Assembly: GCA_016281295.1 (NCBI GenBank)
Contig: JAEEII010000248.1
Span: 1-6,882 of the forward strand
DNA length: 6,882 bases
Reading direction: 5' to 3'
Origin: Bacteroidales bacterium
GTDB lineage: Bacteria; Bacteroidota; Bacteroidia; Bacteroidales; F082
Below, piece by piece: positions 1-5,765 of this stretch; position 1 is the first letter of the stretch, and each line of letters begins with the position of its first letter. Below the pieces are notes generated by a model. It was not told the DNA's origin. It saw nothing but the letters and a program-made list of their open reading frames with translations, and did not search any database. Both the position numbers and the translations under genes were made by a program.

Positions 1-26
1 GGATGATTTTTCTGTTGAGCGAACGA

Positions 27-42
27 CGATAGCGGGCTATCG
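27..42. repeat. Small perfect hairpin within GAGCGA-type direct repeats
   Basis: The arms CGATAGC (27-33) and GCTATCG (36-42) are perfect inverted repeats separated by 2 bases, so the realistic stem is 6 bp with a CGGG loop. The hairpin is bracketed by near-identical direct repeats, GAGCGAACGA before it and GAGCGAGCGA after it. It is clearly more GC-rich than the A-rich stretch that follows. There is no T-run directly after it on either strand, so a simple rho-independent terminator is not supported. A dispersed intergenic repeat is possible but untested. Confidence 0.45.
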
Positions 43-60
43 GAGCGAGCGAAACAAAAA

Positions 61-156
61 ATCAGACCAAAAAGACCCTCAAAGAAGCCGAAAAAGAAAA
101 AAAATAAAACTTTAAACAAAAAATCAAAACAGCTTCTTAATAAAACCAAAACTGCT
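61..156. other. A-rich non-coding tract downstream of the propeller gene pair
   Basis: This stretch follows the TAA stop of the last minus-strand gene of the left pair. Read on the minus strand it is strongly T-rich, with a run of eight T (around 101-108) and several shorter ones, which could help transcription end. I see no convincing GC-rich stem in front of the T-runs, so I do not call a terminator. No start codon followed by a credible reading frame is seen. Confidence 0.4.
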
Positions 157-1440
157 TTATTCAATATTCACTTGATACAAGGCTTGTCGATGGTTATTCC
201 CGGTAGGATAAAGGAAATACAGCACCCTATTGTGGACCTTAAGCTGCTCAGCAAAGGGATAGCCACTGAGGTCGAGCACAGGTGTGGCGGTGCCTGTTGG
301 CAGATCAATGCGCATCAAAGTACACAAACCGTCGTTGATAAAAAATGAATAAAACTCCTTCCTCGCCCGATCCACCATCATTGATTTCTTCCATCGTTTG
401 TCAACCACCATGTCTCCTGTCCAATGCTTGCGCTCATGATAAACAAGCGGATAGCTTTCTACTGCCATGCCGACAGAGTCGAAGACGATGGTCTCGCGAT
501 CCGTGTAGGCGAACAGATAAAACTTGTTGTCTATACTGTAAATCGGGTTATAGATATAAAGCAGATGCGGGAAAAAGTTGATGGCATAAAAATAAAAGCT
601 ATCTACTTGGCCTCGGCTCGACCGCAACACGTCATCAAGCACAACCTCATCCACGATGTGATACAGCGGATACATCGTGTCGGCGGTTGGCGTCACGCAA
701 TAGTAATACTGCTCCAAGCCGTAAAAACCATACCGACCTGTGATGACCACCTTGTCGGAGGCCGCCACGATGGGTGCATAATCGTGGTAGAACTTCTCGA
801 TGGAAATCGGGGCATACAAAAACATATCTTTATTCCGTCCATCAGCTGTTTCGGTATAGCCCAACTGACAGGCATATTCGTCGCTGATCACGTGGATGAA
901 GCCGTAGAAATCCCGGTAAAGGTTCTTATAAGAAGAAGAAATCGTCATAGCATGAAGCGTGTCCATCTCGAACGACAGGTGGAGCAGCTCGGTATTCCTT
1001 CGGCGGTAGGCGATGAGATAGATTCCATCGTCGCCAATCACATAGTCGAGCACACTCCTTACAGGGTTGTCGAAGGCGATGTGAGGAGCATTGCCCATAA
1101 TCTCCACCTCCAGCAGCTCATAATCTTTGGTTTTCATCTCGATTTTGAGCTCCTTCCCTATCAAGTCTTTTTCACTAATGGTGTAAGTCGTTGGCTCATA
1201 TACAATATGGGCGAAGCGGATTTTTTGCCCAATCGTCGGCTGTGACAAGGCAAAATGCCCGTTTTCATCGGTTATGGAAACAAGAAGCGAGTCATTCACA
1301 TAAACACTCACGTTTTCGATGGCACGACCTTTTTCGTTGACACATACGCCTTGTAGATAGCGGTTTTCTTGGGCGATGGACCTAAAAGCTAGCATCAACA
1401 CCAAGAATGTCATAAAAGAGTAAAATCGGAAATTTTTCAT
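157..1440 (-). CDS. Exported protein: carboxypeptidase-regulatory-like domain plus propeller-like body
   Basis: A 427-residue exported protein of unknown function. Residues 1-23 form a signal peptide (MKNFRFY start, hydrophobic core, SIA before Q24). Residues about 28-116 look like the CarboxypepD_reg-like fold found at the N-terminus of SusC-type receptors: a G.V.NEKG..IENVSVYV stretch, a TDENGHF turn, and an ending LLEVEI like the EEVVV linker of that family. The rest (about 125-427) has repeated strand-turn patterns and lines up with the two other propeller-like proteins here, for example DGIYLIAY near 138 and FFINDGLCTLMRIDLPTG near 370-390, so it is probably a divergent 6-bladed beta-propeller. 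It is the second gene of a pair: its ATG overlaps the upstream TGA as ATGA, implying translational coupling. It is the most divergent of the three paralogs. Domain calls are by eye; the ligand is unknown. Confidence 0.85.
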   Translation of the reverse strand: MKNFRFYSFMTFLVLMLAFRSIAQENRYLQGVCVNEKGRAIENVSVYVNDSLLVSITDENGHFALSQPTIGQKIRFAHIVYEPTTYTISEKDLIGKELKIEMKTKDYELLEVEIMGNAPHIAFDNPVRSVLDYVIGDDGIYLIAYRRRNTELLHLSFEMDTLHAMTISSSYKNLYRDFYGFIHVISDEYACQLGYTETADGRNKDMFLYAPISIEKFYHDYAPIVAASDKVVITGRYGFYGLEQYYYCVTPTADTMYPLYHIVDEVVLDDVLRSSRGQVDSFYFYAINFFPHLLYIYNPIYSIDNKFYLFAYTDRETIVFDSVGMAVESYPLVYHERKHWTGDMVVDKRWKKSMMVDRARKEFYSFFINDGLCTLMRIDLPTGTATPVLDLSGYPFAEQLKVHNRVLYFLYPTGNNHRQALYQVNIE

Positions 1441-2810
1441 AGCGATGTGATTTTCACCCGATTGATCACCCCTTGGATCCGACTGCTGTCGTAAAACACA
1501 CTGTAGGCATAGCCGTCATTCACACGGAACATCCGAGGATAACTTCTTTTGCTGGCTTTGAATCCCATGCCTACGATACCTTCGGTGGGATGATAAAGGC
1601 CAAGATAATTGACGCCATCTTGGATGAACAAACCGTATGCATTCCCTGTGGCTTCATCTTTCAAAAACTCATTCTTGAAATAGCTCTCGCCCGAAGTGAC
1701 CGTTAGCGGCCGCCGTGAATCGATTTCAAAATCCTTGTTGATTGTCACGATTTCTCGGTTGTCCACATCAACAAATTGGAGGTAATCATTAAACTGTAGC
1801 GGTACAATGCAATATTCTTTTTTCGCGGTGATGGCACAATACCAATGGATGTTGAAAAGCAGGCTACCGCTTTGCGCCAAGCTCAACAGATAACCGTCCC
1901 AGATGCCTTCGTTGATGAGGTCAATGCCACCTTCTTCGGCAACCACCTGATGGTATTCCGACACGATGGCCATCAACTGCGACTGGCACCCGATGTAACC
2001 AATCGTATCCAGAAAGCTGCATAAGGGGTGGGACTGTTTCTCGGGGTCATCTTTCAGGATGTACTCGTAATTCTGGCTCTTCCCATGGTCGTGTTTGAGC
2101 CAATAAATCCCCTTGTCGTGGATGGTGGTCTTGGTGATATAAGCCCCGTTGAATTCGCAGACAATACGAAGCAGCTTGTTGCTAAAGGCTTCTCTCGAAA
2201 ACGGAGCTACCGACAATAGGCTGTCATGGTCATTCAGATAGACTTGCAAACAGCTGTCCTGACCCACGAGGATCATATTATGGAAACAATCGACATAAAG
2301 TCTTTCATAGAGTTTTTCGTAATCCGCCCGGGCTTTTTCGACACCTTCTAAATCCAAGACAACCACCGAAGAAGTCTTGGGTTTGTTTTCCAGCAAGTAG
2401 ATGTGATCTCCGAGAAATGCCATGTCGGTAATATTTCGTCCCCGTCTCGACCGATAAAAGTCGCGACTGGCCGTCACGCCCACTTCTTGAAGATTGTAAT
2501 CTTGCCTCCGCATCCTAAAGCTGATGTTGATAGAATCCTGTTCCAACTGCTTTGGCATAAGACTTACAATGGTGTCTTGATAGCCAATACAAGAATAATA
2601 AAGATAGATTGTTTTTGAGCGGTCATAAATTGGAAGTTCATAATAGCCCTTGGCATTGGTGCTAGTGCCATATTGGGTATTGAGGACGCTGATGTTTACA
2701 TTTTCAACCCCAAGGTTGCCATGAACCATCGTTTTCGTCTGCGAGAAGAGCGGGACATTCAAAAGAAAAATGGAAAATGCCAGCACCAAGTAAAATCGAA
2801 TGTTTTTCAT
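1437..2810 (-). CDS. Exported protein: carboxypeptidase-regulatory-like domain plus 6-bladed propeller-like body
   Basis: A 457-residue exported protein. The signal peptide spans about 1-23 (MKNIRFY start, cleavage probably at LFS-Q24). Residues about 28-114 form a CarboxypepD_reg-like domain: GNLGVENVNISV, a T..KGYYELP turn, CIGYQDT, and NLQEVGV at its end, as in TonB-dependent receptor N-termini. From DFYR at 117 to the C-terminus it is closely paralogous to the protein at 3941-5014, sharing LYVDCF/LYIDCF, DSCLQV, NGAYI, SHPLC, SGES.FKN and DG.NYLGLY.P..G.VG (about 373-414 here). This body fits a 6-bladed beta-propeller-like secreted protein of Bacteroidetes; no catalytic residues are evident. 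It is the first gene of a pair, with a TAnnTTTG element 27 bases before the ATG. Sensing, scaffolding or binding roles are all possible; none is shown by sequence. Confidence 0.87.
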   Translation of the reverse strand: MKNIRFYLVLAFSIFLLNVPLFSQTKTMVHGNLGVENVNISVLNTQYGTSTNAKGYYELPIYDRSKTIYLYYSCIGYQDTIVSLMPKQLEQDSINISFRMRRQDYNLQEVGVTASRDFYRSRRGRNITDMAFLGDHIYLLENKPKTSSVVVLDLEGVEKARADYEKLYERLYVDCFHNMILVGQDSCLQVYLNDHDSLLSVAPFSREAFSNKLLRIVCEFNGAYITKTTIHDKGIYWLKHDHGKSQNYEYILKDDPEKQSHPLCSFLDTIGYIGCQSQLMAIVSEYHQVVAEEGGIDLINEGIWDGYLLSLAQSGSLLFNIHWYCAITAKKEYCIVPLQFNDYLQFVDVDNREIVTINKDFEIDSRRPLTVTSGESYFKNEFLKDEATGNAYGLFIQDGVNYLGLYHPTEGIVGMGFKASKRSYPRMFRVNDGYAYSVFYDSSRIQGVINRVKITSL

Positions 2811-2837
2811 AGCGAGCGGTTTGGGATTTCATCACTA

Positions 2838-2845
2838 CAAAATTA
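2838..2845 (-). promoter_or_regulatory. Putative -7 promoter element for the left propeller gene pair
   Basis: On the minus strand this reads TAATTTTG, a full match to the Bacteroides -7 consensus TAnnTTTG. It lies 27 bases before the ATG at 2810, the same spacing as the element in front of the lipoprotein pair at 6396. No TTG is found at the usual -33 distance; that region is simply A-rich. The match is short and could occur by chance in AT-rich DNA, but the position is right. Confidence 0.5.
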
Positions 2846-2889
2846 AATTACGATTATTTTGTTTTTTATGGTCTTCTTTGGTGATATAG

Positions 2890-2907
2890 ATTTTTATTGA
2901 TAAAAAT
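2890..2907. repeat. AT-rich inverted repeat (8-bp arms)
   Basis: ATTTTTAT and ATAAAAAT form perfect 8-bp arms around a TG centre. A wider pair, ATAGAT (2886-2891) and ATCTAT (2914-2919), partly extends the symmetry. It lies about 45 bases upstream of the minus-strand -7 element, a position where an activator or repressor could bind. Because it is composed almost only of A and T, chance occurrence is quite possible. Confidence 0.35.
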
Positions 2908-2931
2908 AATAGTATCTATGTGTAAATCAAT

Positions 2932-2950
2932 ATAATATATATTATCTTTG
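2932..2950 (+). promoter_or_regulatory. Palindrome overlapping a plus-strand -7-like element
   Basis: ATAATATATATTAT (2932-2945) is a perfect 14-base palindrome, and it runs into TATCTTTG (2943-2950), which matches TAnnTTTG on the plus strand. No TTG is found at the expected -33 position, so promoter activity is doubtful. The layout (palindrome overlapping the first bases of TATCTTTG) repeats the arrangement at 5020-5045 on the other strand. Confidence 0.3.
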
Positions 2951-2995
2951 TATAAAATAATCTAAAAAGTATCAAAAAAGATTGCATCAAAACTA

Positions 2996-3025
2996 TTGAC
3001 AAATTTAAAAATGATTGTATTTTTG
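2996..3025 (+). promoter_or_regulatory. Canonical Bacteroides-type promoter facing right
   Basis: TTG (2996-2998), a 19-base spacer, then TATTTTTG (3018-3025) matches the Bacteroides layout TTG-N19-21-TAnnTTTG in full. It is the only element in the window where both boxes and the spacing fit. Downstream, an ATG follows after 25 bases (3051). It therefore points at a very short ORF and then, antisense, into the 3' end of the regulator gene at 3123-3932. Confidence 0.6.
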
Positions 3026-3050
3026 CAGCATTAACAAAAGAACCATTTTT

Positions 3051-3134
3051 ATGAAAAAAGATTTGATAAGAATGTATGTAGCGAAGGTTTTCGTCTCGCC
3101 AATGAGATCATCGACCGTTGCGCTAAGATGTTGA
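3051..3134 (+). CDS. Possible 27-codon ORF or gene remnant behind a strong promoter
   Basis: ATG at 3051 opens 27 codons (MKKDLIRMYVAKVF..., ending at TGA 3132-3134). The start context is typical of a real gene in this order: a canonical promoter, a 25-base leader, and an MKK start. The protein is not recognised, and its second half, SPMRSSTVALRC, does not look natural. A different frame gives EGFRLANEIIDRCAKMLT and a TAG stop at 3137-3139, which does look protein-like. One extra base near 3082 would join the MYVA part to this tail as one 29-residue reading. This suggests a decayed gene, a frameshift, or a coincidence. The last 12 bases of the ORF are antisense to the end of the regulator gene. 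Whether any peptide is made is unknown. Confidence 0.25.
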   Translation: MKKDLIRMYVAKVFVSPMRSSTVALRC

Positions 3135-3932
3135 CATAGCATTCAAAACTGCTGAAACGGGATCTTTTCCTACCTTTTTCAGCAAATTTGAACGGTATTT
3201 CATCACCGTGTTTTGGCTTAATTCCAGGATTTCTGCTTCTTCTTTAATGCGGAATTCGAGGAAGTTAAGGATCAGCAAGTCGTATTCCTGCTCGCTCAAG
3301 TCAGGATAGGTGGTCTTTAGCCGCTCGTAAGCTTTGGGATAAGTGGCATGGAAAGCTTCGAGAATGCGCTTGCGCTGGCTGCCTCTGGAAAGGACTTCCC
3401 TAACCTGCCGTTGGAGGTTCTCAAAAGTCTGGCGTTCAATGGTGGATTGTGCCTCGTTGAGCTGACGGTCGTAAGATTCCCGTTCCCGTTGTTGTTCTTC
3501 AACCAAGGTAGCTTCGGTTTTTTTGTGCCGTTTATGGGTGATGAAGATAATCCATCCCATCACCAAAAGCACCAACAACGCTGTAACGGTGATCAATATG
3601 ATTCGTCGATGTGATTTTTGCCGTTCCTGATTAAGGGAAACATCATAATTTTCAGCTAAATATAGAGCATAAGCGTTGATTTTCAATGTGTCGCCTTGGG
3701 CTAACGCAATGTCGAGCAGATACCTTGCAGCGGTTATTTTTTCATCGGTTTCGGCTGAAAACACTTGTTCCAGATAGACCTTGGCAGAATCTTGTTGTCC
3801 CTCGAAATAAAAAGCCGTTCCGATGCTCAACCATTGATCTTCCTCGCGGGCGGACTTGGCCAAAACATTCAGCGCCATCGAATAAACGATGAGCGTGATG
3901 AAAAGCCGTGTGTATTTCAACTGTTGATGCAT
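3123..3932 (-). CDS. Single-pass membrane LuxR-type HTH regulator with coiled coil
   Basis: A 269-residue transcription regulator anchored in the inner membrane. Order of parts: signal peptide or first hydrophobic segment (about 9-25); short extracytoplasmic helical region (about 26-109) that may hold one or two degenerate TPR-like helices (WLSIGTAFYFEGQQDSAKVYLEQVF); transmembrane helix 110-132 followed by the basic HKRHKK; charged coiled coil about 134-185; and a C-terminal HTH of the LuxR/GerE type (about 208-256: DLSEQEYDLLILNFLEF, IKEEAEILELSQNTVMKYRSNLLKKVG). This matches the Bacteroidetes group of TPR-TM-coiled coil-LuxR regulators, but the sensory part is far shorter than the usual TPR array in that group. 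No histidine kinase or receiver domain is seen. It follows the propeller gene upstream by only 8 bp, so the two are almost surely co-transcribed. Targets are unknown; the local promoters are the obvious candidates. Confidence 0.85.
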   Translation of the reverse strand: MHQQLKYTRLFITLIVYSMALNVLAKSAREEDQWLSIGTAFYFEGQQDSAKVYLEQVFSAETDEKITAARYLLDIALAQGDTLKINAYALYLAENYDVSLNQERQKSHRRIILITVTALLVLLVMGWIIFITHKRHKKTEATLVEEQQRERESYDRQLNEAQSTIERQTFENLQRQVREVLSRGSQRKRILEAFHATYPKAYERLKTTYPDLSEQEYDLLILNFLEFRIKEEAEILELSQNTVMKYRSNLLKKVGKDPVSAVLNAMSTS

Positions 3933-3940
3933 CGCCTAAA

Positions 3941-5014
3941 TCATTCTTTAATCTTTACCCTACTTAAAATGCCTTGGCCCCGTCCTGCATCGAAATAGAC
4001 ACTATAGGCATACCCACCATGCACCTTGAAAGCCCTTGGATAGATGTGGGAGCAGGCCTTGTGAATGATACCAACAGTGCCTTTTGCCGGGTTGTATAGC
4101 CCCAGGTAATTCATTCCATCCTTCACAAAAAGCCCGTAGGTCTTGCCCGTGAGCTCATCTGTGAGGAATTGGTTTTTAAAACAAGATTCTCCCGAAAGGA
4201 TTTTCAACGGCCGTGGATCGGAGGTCTTGAAATCCTTATCGACTTCCACAATCTTTAACCCCTGCATGTCAATCAATTGCAAATAACCGTTGTATTTCAA
4301 GGCTGCCGTATGATACTCTTTGGCAACATTTTGACGGTACCAAAGAATTTGCAGATGGATATTCAATGTTTTGCTCAATCGTCTCAAGTCACCATCCCAG
4401 GTGCCTTGCCTCAGCTCATTGGCTCCAAGAGGAACAGCGTGGTTGTACATGGCAATAATCCCGTTCAAGTAGGCTTGGCAAATCTCAACAGCTTTCATGT
4501 TAATAAAACGACACAAAGGATGTGACTTCTTGTCTGGATCGTTAATGAGCACATACGAATAGGTTTGGGCTTGTCCGTGATACTCTTGGACGTGGTAGTC
4601 GTATTTATCATAGACCATGCTACGGAGTATGTAAGCACCATTGTATTCCAATACAAACCTTGCCACCTTGTTAAAAAAATCTTTCTTGGAGAAGGTCGTC
4701 AAAGGCAGAGCCTTTAGTTGATGGTCAAAAGACACTTGCAGGCAGCTGTCGCGATTCATCAGCAGGCAGTCGCCGAAGCAGTCGATGTACAACTCCTCAT
4801 AAAGCTGTTGGAACGCTGTCTCGCTCAACTTGTTTCCTTCCAAGTCGAGCAAGCTTAGCACCGAACTTCGTTTACGGTTTTCCAGCACAAGGATCTGGTT
4901 CCCCGAGAAAGCCACATCAGCAATATAGCGGTTGCCTTGGGTCCGGTAAAAGTCCTGAGCACACAAGCTTCCAAACAGGCATAGCAATACCCCGATAATC
5001 ATGTATCTTTTCAT
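3941..5014 (-). CDS. Exported 6-bladed propeller-like protein, paired with the membrane regulator
   Basis: A 357-residue exported protein. The frame is open up to 5065, but I choose the ATG at 5014 because it begins a standard signal peptide (MKRYMIIGVLLCLFGSLCA, then Q20); the longer start would put 17 unlikely residues in front. The mature protein begins DFYR at 21-24, exactly where the propeller body of the 457-residue paralog begins (117-120), so this protein has the body without the carboxypeptidase-regulatory-like domain. Shared landmarks are LYIDCF (75-80), DSCLQV (89-94), SHPLC (164-168), SGESCFKN (274-281), DGMNYLGLYNP (299-309) and GGYAYSVYFD (333-342). No enzyme motif is seen. It heads an operon with the HTH regulator, which suggests it may serve as that regulator's extracytoplasmic sensor or be its main target (inference). 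Confidence 0.85.
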   Translation of the reverse strand: MKRYMIIGVLLCLFGSLCAQDFYRTQGNRYIADVAFSGNQILVLENRKRSSVLSLLDLEGNKLSETAFQQLYEELYIDCFGDCLLMNRDSCLQVSFDHQLKALPLTTFSKKDFFNKVARFVLEYNGAYILRSMVYDKYDYHVQEYHGQAQTYSYVLINDPDKKSHPLCRFINMKAVEICQAYLNGIIAMYNHAVPLGANELRQGTWDGDLRRLSKTLNIHLQILWYRQNVAKEYHTAALKYNGYLQLIDMQGLKIVEVDKDFKTSDPRPLKILSGESCFKNQFLTDELTGKTYGLFVKDGMNYLGLYNPAKGTVGIIHKACSHIYPRAFKVHGGYAYSVYFDAGRGQGILSRVKIKE

Positions 5015-5019
5015 GGAAA

Positions 5020-5045
5020 CAAAGATATTGAATAATACTTCAATA
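5020..5045 (-). promoter_or_regulatory. Putative promoter with overlapping operator palindrome
   Basis: On the minus strand TATCTTTG (5020-5027) matches TAnnTTTG only 5 bases before the chosen ATG. Overlapping its first two bases is a perfect inverted repeat with 7-bp arms, TATTGAA and TTCAATA, separated by 6 bases (5026-5045). A dimeric regulator bound here would block or contact RNA polymerase, so this is a reasonable operator candidate for the propeller-regulator operon. No TTG at the correct -33 spacing is found. If the element is real, the mRNA would be nearly leaderless. Confidence 0.4.
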
Positions 5046-5098
5046 AAAGCGTCCCGAATGAGCAACTACAGATTTATTCAGAGCATTATCATCATTAA

Positions 5099-5128
5099 TC
5101 CATTGAATTACTGAACTTTCCCAATGGA
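5099..5128. repeat. Inverted repeat after the lipoprotein pair
   Basis: TCCATTG (5099-5105) and CAATGGA (5122-5128) are perfect 7-bp arms with a 16-base loop, placed just after the stop of the second lipoprotein gene. There is no T-run behind it on the minus strand, so it is not a standard terminator. It could slow transcription or protect an mRNA end, or be chance. Confidence 0.3.
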
Positions 5129-5141
5129 CGAAATATAGATT

Positions 5142-5765
5142 TTACCGTCGCAAATACCGCACTTCGCCACCCAGTTCATACTCGATGGGGCCGTAATGTT
5201 TGGCATAGTACAGCTCCGTGGGGAAGGTGTTGCGGGTGATGGCATCTTGGTCGGTAATCCTGAAGTGCAACACGTCGTTGTAAACCACCCCATTCACCTC
5301 GTGGCTGCGGAGCACTTCCATCGAACAATTGTATAGACGCTCGATCAGCCTTTCATCGCTGCATGTCGTGCAGGTAAAATGCTCTCCGTCCACATTGACA
5401 TCGAACTGAACATCATAGAAACACAGAGCGAAATGGGTGTTCCTTCCGTAATAATTGGTGACACTTAAATTACAAGCGCGACCTTCATAAAAGCTGACGC
5501 GACCATCTTGAAAGATGTTTTCACAGAGGTCTTCATCGGTTTTCACGAACATGAAATATGCGGCACCTTCCACCATATCGGACTGAGGAGCCGAGAAGTC
5601 AAACTCCTGTGTGATGCCATTTTGGTCTTGAACGTAGAACGCCAACTTGTCCCTGTCCACAAACCATTCCTTGAAGCGGTCATCCACATAGTGGTATTCC
5701 GTTTTCACACACGAGGTAAGGGCCATCAGCAGCACGACGGCCATCCAAATCTTATTCTTCTTCAT
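5142..5765 (-). CDS. Small lipoprotein, second of a paralogous pair
   Basis: A 207-residue putative lipoprotein of unknown function. The frame is open to 5804, but the ATG at 5765 starts a proper lipoprotein signal (MKKNKIWMAVVLLMALTSC), with the lipobox LTSC and lipidated Cys19, so I use that start. The C-terminal part (about 146-207) carries LYNCSMEVLRSHEVNGVVYNDV, then ELYY..., and GEVRYL, which lines up with HESFEVNGHVYHDV, TLYY and GEKYLL in the protein encoded just upstream; an N-terminal match is AFYVQDQNG versus TFYLQHESD. The two are clearly paralogs. The protein has several Cys (81, 98, 115, 132, 135, 147), possibly forming disulfides after export. Its start overlaps the upstream stop by 14 bp, indicating coupled translation. 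A surface or periplasmic partner of the propeller proteins is only a guess from location. Confidence 0.82.
   Translation of the reverse strand: MKKNKIWMAVVLLMALTSCVKTEYHYVDDRFKEWFVDRDKLAFYVQDQNGITQEFDFSAPQSDMVEGAAYFMFVKTDEDLCENIFQDGRVSFYEGRACNLSVTNYYGRNTHFALCFYDVQFDVNVDGEHFTCTTCSDERLIERLYNCSMEVLRSHEVNGVVYNDVLHFRITDQDAITRNTFPTELYYAKHYGPIEYELGGEVRYLRR

Larger units (their letters stand above)
2811..3122. other. AT-rich regulatory gap with palindromes and opposing promoters
   Basis: This 312-bp gap lies between the stop of the membrane regulator and the start of the left gene pair. It contains a minus-strand promoter element (2838-2845), an AT-only inverted repeat (2890-2907), a 14-base perfect palindrome (2932-2945) overlapping a plus-strand TATCTTTG (2943-2950), a direct repeat of ATCAAAA 15 bases apart (2971 and 2986), and a canonical plus-strand promoter (2996-3025). 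No gene of normal size is present. I see no strong terminator hairpin for the regulator gene reading in from the right. Confidence 0.6.

Noticed and set aside
424..1245. Long plus-strand open frame of 273 codons
   Set aside because: It lies fully opposite the 427-residue exported protein, which has a signal peptide, a recognisable domain and paralogs. The plus-strand reading has no signal, promoter or family look, so it is a shadow.
2811..3122. Invertible promoter (phase-variation switch) in the gap with promoters on both strands
   Set aside because: I found no matching inverted repeats long enough to flank the promoter segment and no invertase gene in the window.
3051..3134. NVEALA- or GG-type peptide precursor, as found beside some Bacteroidetes propeller genes
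   Set aside because: The short ORF has none of the hallmark residues of those precursor families, and no radical-SAM or other maturation enzyme is present.
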